Shown in pieces: positions 12,463 to 21,450 of a stretch of DNA of 64,000 bases; the stretch's first letter is position 1; each line of letters opens with the position of its first letter. Source of the stretch: Conoideocrella luteorostrata. Lineage: Eukaryota; Ascomycota; Sordariomycetes; Hypocreales; Clavicipitaceae. The stretch is taken from the NCBI GenBank assembly GCA_032433595.1, contig JASWJB010000188.1, positions 1 through 64,000 of the forward strand. Direction: 5' to 3'. The translations under genes were made by a program, and so were the position numbers. The notes under the pieces were generated by a model. It worked only from the letters and a program-made list of their open reading frames with translations, made no database searches and was not told where the DNA came from.

Positions 12463-12941
12463 GAGGGAGAGAATGGTAGGAAGCGAAATGTACACACAGG
12501 GCAGAGAAGGAAAGGCTGAAGAAAATACTTGAAACTACTTGCTGATAAGCACTGCCTTGAGAAAGGCTCAGGTGACCTCTTTCCCTGTTCTCATTAGTTG
12601 ACCAAGCGAGCAGGCAAGAACCAGAGCCAGAGCCGACACCAGCTCCACATGCAATTACATGGTCCAGGCCTGGTCTGGTCTGGACCTTCTATGTACTACT
12701 CCATAGTTACATGCAATTCTCCCGCGTCTAACCTGACATTTTCGTGATAGCCCACCAGCTGGACCGTACCATCTCTCGATTCGTGGCGTAGTTAGCTATC
12801 GTGTGTCCGAATGTTGCACAGTGGCTGAATGCTCCCGCGTCGCAAACTTCCTGCTCAACTTGACGTGGGAAGTTTAGTCGGGGAGTGTTTCGTACAATTC
12901 AACTACGGACGGGCTTACACCGTATTCACGATACGTGTAAG

Positions 12942-12957
12942 TACTCCGTACTCCGTA
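12942..12957. repeat. Overlapping pair of TACTCCGTA elements
   Basis: Two copies of the 9-mer share two bases, giving TACTCCGTACTCCGTA with a 7-bp step. The same overlapping arrangement recurs at 35152-35167, and a related CACGGAGTACGGAGTA is at 13290-13305. It is non-coding, and part of a family of at least 17 exact copies in this window. Confidence 0.8.
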
Positions 12958-13398
12958 GAGAGTCGGTTATCAGCAGAATCATTCCAGAAATATTTAGTCC
13001 AATGCCAACATGGTATCCAGCTCCATGCATGGTTTGCGGGCCAGGCGCAGGGGCTGCAATCTTCTAGTGCAGATTCCACTAGCCTTAGCAACTCGTTCAT
13101 CCATGATTGTACCATGGGTAGGTTGGGTTTAACACTTTGGTTCTACCCCTCGGTCGCTGCAGTGGGAAAGTCTAGTCAGAGCAAATTACAAAAGAAGCTT
13201 CCTCGCCTACACCCCCTGCTCAGTAATGTACATAAGTCCACGATGAAGGGTAGTTATGCCCGTGTCTATTGTGTTTATTGCAGCATGTGCACGGAGTACG
13301 GAGTACATATTGTATGTATTAGCGGCTTTATGAACAACGGATATGGCGTACCGTCTTGTTATACGGAGTACGCCGATTATCTCTTTTTCCCCCTCCAC

Positions 13399-14908
13399 TC
13401 ACATGCCACCCGCCAGCAACCAACTCCGAGAGGCGTCTATGCCTTCATTTCTCAGTGCCCAGACAATGGCGTCCACGACGTCATCCACTATCACCGCCGG
13501 CTTGTATCGAGGCTCCATTTCCGCTGCACTCTGTTGCCAAACTCCAGTCCGCACCAAAATAGACACCCACTCCGTACCGTCTTCCGGGCAAAACTCATTG
13601 GCTCCCCGAATGTCACTCTCAGGGTTATCGCCGATCATGTAGACGCGCTTTAATCCTGTAGCATCCGTCCTTCCACTTCCCATTGTGGTCTTCTCCATGC
13701 AGGAATAGTACTGAAGCAGCCTGGTATGCGCATAGTCGTACGTGAATTGGGAAGGTTTGCCGAGGGCATTGTATTGGAGCTCAGCGCCACGCGTCACGGC
13801 TGACCACACCCCTTTCAATGCTTCTAGGAACGCACCCGTGCCGAATCTGTTGACGGGGTACTCGGTTTTCCAGACAAGGTCTAAGTTGGATATCCACAGC
13901 TCCGGCTGGCCATCTTGTTGCCACCCTTTATTCGGCAATGAAAGCTTGCCATTCTTGTCGGAGACTGTGCCTAGATAACCCCGGTGCGACACCAGGAGAT
14001 CGTGAATCACTTGAATGTCAAGCGACCAATCTCTGGGATCATTCCACACCAAAATCTGGTCGATTTTCAGCGCATCACCGTTTAGTTCTTTGCTGTAGGG
14101 ATCTACCACCGCAGAGGCTGATTTCCCATCTGGCAACGGCCGAAACTCTGAATGTAGTGTATCTGTCAAGTTATCAAACGGATATATTCTGCCGTCGGCG
14201 TGAATCAAATCCGCCGGCGTAACAGCCCGTGAGAAGCCATATCTACCCAATGAGTCAGTGCCTCTGCATGAGCCATCGCCGCCATCCTGGGTTGATGACC
14301 TACTCATTCGCGATTTTTCGCGCCGTCTCTGGATGCGATCCCGTGATCAAAACTGTCTGCTTCTTGACTTCGTCCGCCCACCCTCGCATCGGGGTATGCG
14401 ATAGGATGACTCTGTTCCGAATAACGTCCTCATCTGGTGATAAGCCCAGACGCTTCGTCAACGAAGCTACTTTGGCATCTTCGTGGTCACCTCCACCGTT
14501 GGTGAGGAAGACATAGCGCATGTCCTTGGAGCGAATGCTGCGCAGCATCTCGCGGGCACCGGGGATTCCTTGCCCGCCACGATACAATACTCCATCAATG
14601 CTTTTGCGAGTTCATTAGCATGCCAATCTACACGTTTTACGAGCGTTTATTCGCGGTGTGGTTCTGGCGACGTACTCGAATGCAAATGCAATGTCTGAAA
14701 ATCCATTGCTCTTTGCTGGCGGCGTCGTACCGCTCCTTGACAAAGCATTCTTCTCTGCTACACATGTCGTATTTTGAAAACCCCTCAGTTGGGCGAAATA
14801 GGGGCTGCTCTTCTCACTCCCGATCGTGAAGACGGGATATGTGCGCCGAACTATCTTGCTCGATGACGCCTGGTCCAAACGCCTCGCGCACAACCCAACG
14901 CGAGACAT
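13399..14908 (-). CDS. HAD-superfamily hydrolase, HDHD5/CECR5 type
   Basis: Exons 14908-14676, 14600-14304 and 14242-13399 encode 457 residues. The first splice completes HAD motif I, AFAF|DIDGVLYRGG (Asp78, Asp80); motif II is FLTNGGG (Thr111). Motif IV is IGDNPESDIRGANE near residues 380-393 (Asp382, Asp387). The second splice gives ARKIANEYGFSRAV. The cap between motifs II and IV, and the overall length, match the CECR5 (HDHD5) family, yeast YKR070W. These proteins are usually mitochondrial and of unknown substrate. The N-terminus is Arg/Ser-rich without acidic residues early on, consistent with a mitochondrial presequence. Phosphatase-like activity is inferred from the intact motifs. Confidence 0.9.
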
Positions 14909-15628
14909 GGCAGCGAGTGGACTATCAATAAGTTAAAAAAAAAAAAAAAAAAGTCTCCGAAAGACTGTGCAGGACGAGGTGCCGCAAATTCTTTATGTTG
15001 GGAAGCCTTGCACAGTTTTTGACCCCCCAAAGTTGATGGGGAGCTGGAAACACAGTTGAGGTTTCATCTAGTTATTTGCGAGTGCGGAGCCGTTGCAGGT
15101 CCGTCCAGGACCCCTGCTTCCCGCTTCCCGCATGCGCAGGCGCCATCACCACACCAATCCTCGTTTTGTTATCGATCAAGCTTGGACTCAACCATCATTC
15201 TTGCATGCTTGCATATGTGATACCAGCGGCTCAGCTGCTAAGAACTTCTCTGTGTACGCCTTGCCAAAGATTCATTTGCTGGGACATGTTTCGGCAGATT
15301 AGTAATGCCATCACAAATGATTCGTTTGACATCGTACGAAGGCGACCACATGGAGCTTCCCCTGGGTAACAATGCCTCTACTTTTAGACACGGAGAAGAT
15401 AGAAATAGTTAGTGTAGCTAAGCATATCCCAAATTGGGACGTAAGGGATCAAGAAGAATCGATGAAGGAGGTACTAACCATGAATATCCATCACAGTTTT
15501 GCTAAATAGTTGGAGTTATGTCTATGTATGGGATAGTCGTACACTATTTTACACATCGCCCTTCCAATCGTACACTAAACCGCCATCCCTTATCTCATTT
15601 ACCTCATCACCTGCCCCCAGCGTTACCA
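14909..15628. other. Intergenic, upstream of HAD gene and downstream of SCO1
   Basis: About 720 bp with no supported gene. An 18-A run at 14935-14952 sits within 50 bp of the HAD start codon, that is a poly(T) on its coding strand, typical of a nucleosome-free promoter tract. The rest should hold the SCO1 3' UTR. Confidence 0.55.
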
Positions 15629-16616
15629 TTACTTTTTCCAATCCTTCATATGATCTAAAATCAACTGCGCTCCCTGGTCCGGCGAGTGCTGGCGTCCAAG
15701 GGCCTCGACAAAATCACCATCGGGATCCATCAGATAGAAGTAAATGCTGTGATCGACCAGGTAGTCCTGGCCGGGTTTGACGTTTTGCGGCGTACTAAAA
15801 TACACACGGTATTTCTTGCAGAGGTCTTTGATCTGATCGTATGTACCAGTCAGACCAATGAACTTTTCATGAAACTCGGCGAGATAGGTCTTGAGGGCCT
15901 TGGGGTCGTCGCGCTCAGGATCGCAGGTGATGAAAATGGGAAGAAGTGCGCCAGGGGCCTTCTCCTCGATAACATCAAGCATTCGGGCCATCTTGTCAAG
16001 CTCTTCCGGACAAATGTCGGGACAACGTGTGAATCCGAAGTAAACCTGGCCACGATGAGGTTAAGAAATTCGGTCTAGAAGACGGGGCGGAAATGACGCC
16101 ATGTCAGAAAATTGCCACGTACCAGAGAATATTTGCCCTTCATCATTTCGCTCGTGAACGGTTTACCATTCTGGTCAAGTAGTTCAAAGTGGCCACCGAC
16201 CTTGGGTCGGCCAACGCCCTTGGACGCATCTGCTATTCTCTTTCTCTGCATGCGACCTTTTTCGAATTCAAAATACCATACTAGAGCGCCGCAGGTTGCG
16301 ACGAACAGAATGCCGGCTTTCCATGAGAACGGCTGTGCGGCGGCAGAATGCTAGTTAGCTTCGAAATTTCAGAAATACGCTGTTCATGGTGGGGTAGTAT
16401 TATGTCACATACACCCGTGCTATGTCTGCTCTTGGCCTGCTCGACAGTTTTGTACATTCGTCTCTGAATAACGGGCCGTCTAGTCTGAACGGGCGCCACG
16501 GGAGGAAGAGCCGGTCGAACAAGTTTCGATTGGAAAGCGCTGCTGGAGAAGAATCGCTGACACCGGGTGAATGCGCCTTGGAGGCCGCGAGAGGATGATG
16601 CGAAGGGTTGCGCCAT
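15629..16616 (-). CDS. SCO1: Mitochondrial copper chaperone Sco1
   Basis: Exons 16616-16413, 16332-16123 and 16045-15629 encode 276 residues. The N-terminus (MAQPFASSSRGLQGAFTRCQ...) is basic and Ser-rich, like a mitochondrial presequence. A single membrane segment follows at about residues 70-90 (SWKAGILFVATCGALVWYF). The thioredoxin-like domain carries the copper-binding CPDIC motif (Cys146, Cys150) and the distal ligand His237 in DYLVDHSIYFYL. Sco1 sits in the inner membrane facing the intermembrane space and delivers copper to the CuA site of cytochrome c oxidase subunit 2. The first donor was chosen as GTATGT at 16412, because it restores the conserved GPFSWKAG; the alternative GTGTAT two bases upstream breaks frame. 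It is divergent from the Spp1 gene. Confidence 0.95.
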
Positions 16617-17067
16617 TTTGTATTACTTGATTGCAGATGGAATCAAGTGGTCATGGGTGCTTGGCCGAGGCAGCAGAAAAAGGGCCAGGAAAAGTGATGA
16701 AGCTAAGCAGTCAATTGCATGACACTCAGCAACAAGCTCTTAACTACTCCATAGTCTCAGTGGATACTGGGCAATGATCACCGCCGAACATTTGCCGGTG
16801 TGGCAGAAGCTAACGACGCGACCTTTGCCTCCATTTCGAACGAGTAAGGCTGGAGCTCAGTGACTGCCGCCGCTGTACCCCGCCATGAATGTACAATGCA
16901 AGTTGAATGTATAAATATCCTTACGAATCACGAAGCATGGTTCACCTCTAATTCTTGTTGAACCACCGCTCTCCATTACTATCTGCTTCCAGTTTTATGT
17001 TAGTGTTGGGAACCTAAAGTATTCCGACTGCGCAATATCAGCGCGAGCCGGCTCGCGTTTGTTCAAG
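16617..17067. promoter_or_regulatory. Divergent promoter SCO1 / SPP1
   Basis: About 450 bp shared upstream region between the two start codons. No gene is supported inside. Nothing more specific can be assigned. Confidence 0.5.
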
Positions 17068-18468
17068 ATGGACCCTGTTCAAGCCCCTGGCTCCTCGCAA
17101 GAGGATGGTTTGCGTTCTGGATCTGCGGACTGGGCAGTCAAATCGGATCATCCCGCCAGCTCCCCTCGGATAGCTGCATCAGACGCCGCGTCGGTATCTT
17201 TCAAGTTGTCACCCACGCCATTACCGTCTACAGAGCCACCACAATCGGGAGCATCGACGGCAAACTCAACAGGACATCCTTCCAAGAAGAAGGGAACGGC
17301 GTCTGCAGTCAAGAGAGGCCCAAAAAGGCCCAAATCTGGCGATACCAAGAAGGGTAGCAAGAAAGCAAAAACAGAGTCGGCTGCTCCAGAGTTAGACGAT
17401 GCAGCATCTGACGAGGAGGAGTCAGACAACGGCCCGTACTGCCTGTGTCGTGGCCCAGATGACCATCGCTGGATGATTTGCTGCGAGAGTTGCGAGGACT
17501 GGTTTCACGGGGAGTGTATTGATATGAACAAGGAGATTGGTGAAAATCTTATTGAGAAGTTCATTTGCCCAAACTGTACTGCCGGCGAGCTAGCCACCAT
17601 ATACAAGAAGACGTGTGCGCTGGGAGCCTGTCGTAAGCCGGCGCGCTTGGCGCAGAGTCAACGCAGTGTGTTTTGCTCGAATGAACACGCGCAGACTTGG
17701 TGGGAGAGAATGGTGGGGAGAATGCCGAAAGCAAAGGGCAAGAACGGACTCAATGACCAGCTGGCACAGGATGAGTTTATGGCGCTTCTCAACGGCGATT
17801 TAGGGGCTGCGGATAAGACTGGCATATGGACGCTGGCCAGAACACCGTTTGCAGACCTCCAGTCAAATGGCATGGTTTCAGATAAAGGTAATGGATTTGG
17901 ATTAATGCCCGTCTCTTGTGTTGAAACTCCCGTACTAACTCTAGTTGCTTCAGATGAAGTGCTGTCAAAGATATTGAGCGACGAAGAAAGGAAACTCCTA
18001 GACCACGCAGCTCAGGCTCGCTTGCAGTTGGCAGAAGAAACTCGCCTTTGTCACAAAATGTTTACTCTCATCCAGCTGGCTCAGGAGCGCCGACGGACTG
18101 CTATCGGCGCAGGCCGATTCGGTGAAGACATTTGTGGCTACGACTCGCGACTTGATGCTGTTTCTGCGAGGGATGTGTTCTCCGCCTTTGCCAGTTCAGC
18201 CGAGGGTGATGAAGTGTTCAAGAACTCAAAGCTAGGAGATCCGCTTGGTGAAGATGACGTCGTGCGCGGCATGTGCGAGCGCAAGCGCTGCAAAGCACAC
18301 AGCGGCTGGCAAAAGATGCTTCCTCTAGGTATTAAGCATCATATCCGAGAATTGGCTGACGAGGCTGCCGAGATGGAAGAGGAGGAGAAGATTGTTCGGG
18401 AGGCGGCGGGAGAAAGATGGAAGAGGAGACAGGCGGAAAGTAACTGGGTTGAGGTCCTGGATGGGTGA
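17068..18468 (+). CDS. COMPASS/Set1C subunit Spp1, PHD finger protein
   Basis: Exons 17068-17887 and 17945-18468 encode 447 residues. The ATG at 17068 is the first true start in frame; the frame upstream has only a TTG. Residues 1-120 are a Ser/Pro/Lys-rich disordered lead with basic patches and an acidic stretch (DDAASDEEESD). The PHD finger spans about 124-170: YCLCRGPDDHRWMICCESCE, DWFHGEC, FICPNC. It is followed by the Cys-containing CALGACRKPAR and CSNEHAQTWW typical of Spp1. The family reads H3K4 methylation and regulates Set1 methyltransferase in the nucleus. The 57-nt intron (17888-17944, branch ACTAAC, acceptor CTAG) is stopless and a multiple of three, so an uncorrected frame would add 19 residues. 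Confidence 0.88.
   Translation: MDPVQAPGSSQEDGLRSGSADWAVKSDHPASSPRIAASDAASVSFKLSPTPLPSTEPPQSGASTANSTGHPSKKKGTASAVKRGPKRPKSGDTKKGSKKAKTESAAPELDDAASDEEESDNGPYCLCRGPDDHRWMICCESCEDWFHGECIDMNKEIGENLIEKFICPNCTAGELATIYKKTCALGACRKPARLAQSQRSVFCSNEHAQTWWERMVGRMPKAKGKNGLNDQLAQDEFMALLNGDLGAADKTGIWTLARTPFADLQSNGMVSDKGNGFGLMPVSCVETPVLTLVASDEVLSKILSDEERKLLDHAAQARLQLAEETRLCHKMFTLIQLAQERRRTAIGAGRFGEDICGYDSRLDAVSARDVFSAFASSAEGDEVFKNSKLGDPLGEDDVVRGMCERKRCKAHSGWQKMLPLGIKHHIRELADEAAEMEEEEKIVREAAGERWKRRQAESNWVEVLDG
17888..17944 (+). other. Stopless 57-nt intron in SPP1
   Basis: Donor GTAATG after DK plus one base; branch ACTAAC immediately before acceptor CTAG. Removal joins MVSDK to VASDEVLSK. A second AG at 17953 (TTCAG) is an alternative acceptor and would also keep frame, removing three more residues. 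Confidence 0.75.
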
Positions 18469-19103
18469 CACTCTTTATCGTTGGACTTCAGTGACGGGCA
18501 TGACGCAAGGGTATTCGGCAATTCAATGGACATTGATATCATACAAGAGAGGCGTTAGGAGGAGGAAAATTAGTTGTCAGGCTTCACAGTCCAGGAGTTG
18601 AATGCGCTGTTTGTTATTTATGCTATTCATGCAGTTTATTCACTCTCCTACCGATGGAACCGACCGCCCACGGCAATGCAGCCCCACAGCACAATTGGTC
18701 AAACCATGCCATCAACACATCAACTTGCCTTCATGCATATTTCGCGCTGAGAAACACTAATTTTGGCCAAATTTCTTGTGCTGGATTGGCCCCCTGCACT
18801 TTCGACCGCCGCAGCCGGGGTGTGGTTGATTATAAATGAGGAACGAGACACCGGCGAGGTGAGCTTACACTGCATTGGCTTCCCACCACTTTCGGAATGG
18901 AGGGGCTGAGGAGGGGCAACTTTTTTTTCCACCAGCCTTCACCTGCAAAACCACGCTCCCGCTCTAGTTACCTGTCTGCTTATCAAGCTGCTGGGAAAAT
19001 TAGGCCGTAACCCATTAAAGGCCGTCCTCGTCGCTGCTCACATCACAGCCTCTCCTCAACCTCCCCGCCTCATCCAATTACTTGCGGTCTCGCTTCGCCG
19101 ATC
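18469..19103. promoter_or_regulatory. Intergenic, SPP1 3' flank and SQT1 promoter
   Basis: About 635 bp between two plus-strand genes. No coding feature seen. A pyrimidine-rich stretch with CCTCCCCGCC-like sequence just before 19104 looks like a fungal 5' leader. Confidence 0.5.
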
Positions 19104-20606
19104 ATGTCTTCGTCCAACCCCAACCCCGAGGAAGAAGACCTCGACGAAATGCTCGCCGTCGATGACGCCGCCGAAGAAATCGACAACGACGGCGGAGACA
19201 TCGCCATGGACTCCGACGGCGAAGGGGAGGAAGAAGGAGAGGAAGTTCTTCTCCAAAACGACTCCATTGCCTACTTTGACGTCCCTCAGGACTCACTCTT
19301 CGCCATCGCCCAGCACCCGGTCTACCCGTCTCTCATTGCTGTAGGCGGCTCAGCAGGGCAGGAAGCCGATGCGCCCGGCGCGGGATGGCTCTTCGACACA
19401 TCGGCTGCTGAATCGCGGCCTGTGCTGCCGGCCAGTTATGCTAGCGATCCCGCCAACGCGGAGTGGTCCTCCAAGACCACACAGCTGGACAGTTTGTATG
19501 CGCTGGAGGGACACACCGATTCGATCAATTCGCTGTGTTGGACGTACCCGCAGGGAGAGTATCTCGTGAGCGGTGGCCTAGATGGCCGCATGAAGGTCTG
19601 GAAGGCGGATGTTCGTCCTGGTGCTGGCGTGAAGATGACTGTCGTAGGCGTGTCGCAAGAAGTCGAGGAGATCAACTGGATCGCGGCGTGCCCTTCGCAG
19701 AATTATGCCAATACTGTAGCGGTGGGGGCTTTTGATGGCTCCGTCTGGGTATACACGATTGACGCATCTGACGCCTCGAATCCTCTGCAAATCATCCAGA
19801 GTTACTTCTTGCACACCGGTTCCTGCACAGCCGGCGCCTGGACGCCGGACGGTCTCCTGCTGGCAACAGTCTCAGAAGACAGCAGCCTCTACGTCTGGGA
19901 CATCTGGGGCGAGGCTTCTGCCAAGAACCTCGTGAACGACAACGGCATGACGGTCATTTCCTTGACCGGCGAAGACCAGCGCTTTGAAGTCGAAGGCGGT
20001 CTCTACTCCATGGCCATCGACCCCAAAGGCACCTTTGTTGCTGTGGGCGGAGCAGGTGGCGCCATCAAAATCATTTCCCTCCCGCGCCTCGCCTCGCCTC
20101 CTAGCTCCCAACAACAAATCCGCGGTAAATCATCATCGGATCCCACTTCCGGCGGCCAGATCCTCGCCTCTCTGCACGCGCAAGGAGACAGCGTAGAATC
20201 ACTTGCTGTAGCAGTCACATCCAACAACCCACCCAGCACTTTGCTAGCGGCCGGCTCCGTGGACGGCTCCGTTTGCGTGTACGACGCTACGCGGCGGTTC
20301 GCCGTGCGACGCCACATTTCTGGCGCGCATGACGAGCACTCCGTGGTGAAGCTGGAGTTTGTCAGCAATTCATGGCTACTCACGAGTTGCGGCATGGACG
20401 GCGTGGTCCGCAGGTGGGACCTGAGAAGCGGTGGTGTTACCGGGACGAATGCGGCCGGCGCCGCCGATAGGGGATTGGTGAAGGAGTGGAAGGGTCACAG
20501 TGGAGGTGGTGAGGGGGGTGGTGTTTTGGGCTTTGTGCAGGGCCAGACTGGGGAGAGGATTGTGACGGCTGGAGATGATTGTGTGGCCTTGGTTTTTGAG
20601 GCTTAA
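19104..20606 (+). CDS. SQT1: WD40 ribosome-assembly chaperone Sqt1 (AAMP-like)
   Basis: A single exon encodes 500 residues. The first 50 residues are strongly acidic (EEEDLDEML, DSDGEGEEEGEE), as in the Sqt1/AAMP family. A WD40 propeller follows, with recognisable blades such as LEGHTDSINSLCW...LVSGGLDGRMKVW, LLLATVSEDSSLYVWDIW, TLLAAGSVDGSVCVYD and LLTSCGMDGVVRRWDLRSG. Sqt1 is a dedicated chaperone that holds ribosomal protein uL16 (Rpl10) until it loads onto 60S particles in the cytoplasm. The acidic N-terminus and blade order suit that assignment, and no intron is needed. It converges on GCV2. Confidence 0.9.
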   Translation: MSSSNPNPEEEDLDEMLAVDDAAEEIDNDGGDIAMDSDGEGEEEGEEVLLQNDSIAYFDVPQDSLFAIAQHPVYPSLIAVGGSAGQEADAPGAGWLFDTSAAESRPVLPASYASDPANAEWSSKTTQLDSLYALEGHTDSINSLCWTYPQGEYLVSGGLDGRMKVWKADVRPGAGVKMTVVGVSQEVEEINWIAACPSQNYANTVAVGAFDGSVWVYTIDASDASNPLQIIQSYFLHTGSCTAGAWTPDGLLLATVSEDSSLYVWDIWGEASAKNLVNDNGMTVISLTGEDQRFEVEGGLYSMAIDPKGTFVAVGGAGGAIKIISLPRLASPPSSQQQIRGKSSSDPTSGGQILASLHAQGDSVESLAVAVTSNNPPSTLLAAGSVDGSVCVYDATRRFAVRRHISGAHDEHSVVKLEFVSNSWLLTSCGMDGVVRRWDLRSGGVTGTNAAGAADRGLVKEWKGHSGGGEGGGVLGFVQGQTGERIVTAGDDCVALVFEA

Positions 20607-21450
20607 TTGCGTGGAAGGGCACGTGGTTTGTTTTGTATTGACTGAGAGTATATATATATACGTACAAGGGGACATGTCTCTGATAACGAATAGCTAGGGT
20701 TGATAGACCCAATGTCATTACACGACGAGGGAGCATTGCGTCTCTACAGACAGCCCGGTCGGGTGCTTTTCATTAATGAAGCAAAGCACTCGAATTTACA
20801 GAGTCAAGAAGGACATAGAGAAGAGAGTAAGCCATGAATGCTGCTGCAAAAGTCCAACGGGCGTTTATTAACATCGCCACTTGCAAAGAGTCTACTAAGC
20901 TATTCCGTAATTTTGTTCCCCAATGTTGAGATGAGCCTTTTGTGAATTTCTCTCTTATATCCAAAACGCCACTGATGTTGAATTGCGTACACACAAACCA
21001 AAATGCATGTGGAAGGCCCGACACGATCCAACCCGGGAGTCAGTCAAAAGTCCTCTCACCAAACCGCAGAAACCAGCCCCATAAGGCCCATGAGAAACAT
21101 CATGAAAGAAAATGAAAACAGCCCGACAGATTGTCGCCATCACGAGAGAGCGCCTGTGGGGATTGTGGAAACACGTCTCTCTAGGTCTATGACTGCGCAA
21201 GGTAATACTATACGCCTACCTATCTTTTGCATCTGCGGCAAATGTAGGTTAAATGTTGAAATGTATAAAAAAGAAAGGCATTATGTTGACTGCCTTTCCA
21301 CCGGTATCCAAAAAGACAAATAACAAGCTGAAAAAAAAAAAATTTGAAAGCATCTGACGCTCGATCCCTGGCTTGCTTAAAATCCTGGACTCGCCTTAGA
21401 TACTGAGGCTCTCCTTTTCCCTCTGAGAACCGGGTAGTTAGTCTCTCTCA
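20607..21450. other. Convergent intergenic region SQT1 / GCV2
   Basis: About 840 bp between two 3' ends. It contains a short (TA)n run near 20650 and A-rich tracts around 21330. An 83-codon minus-strand frame at 20773-21024 starts with GTG, not ATG, and is not supported. Confidence 0.55.

Larger units (their letters stand above)
12096..13398. other. Promoter of choline kinase and 3' flank of HAD gene
   Basis: About 1.3 kb between two minus-strand genes. It holds an (A)12(GAAA)n microsatellite at 12424-12462 and four exact copies of TACGGAGTA/TACTCCGTA at 12942-12950, 12949-12957, 13297-13305 and 13362-13370. An 824-nt plus-strand open frame at 12829-13653 runs into the antisense of the HAD gene and has no recognisable domain. 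Confidence 0.6.

Noticed and set aside
12829..13653. 274-codon plus-strand open frame
   Set aside because: Half of it is antisense to the HAD gene; composition is mixed and no domain or signal is seen.
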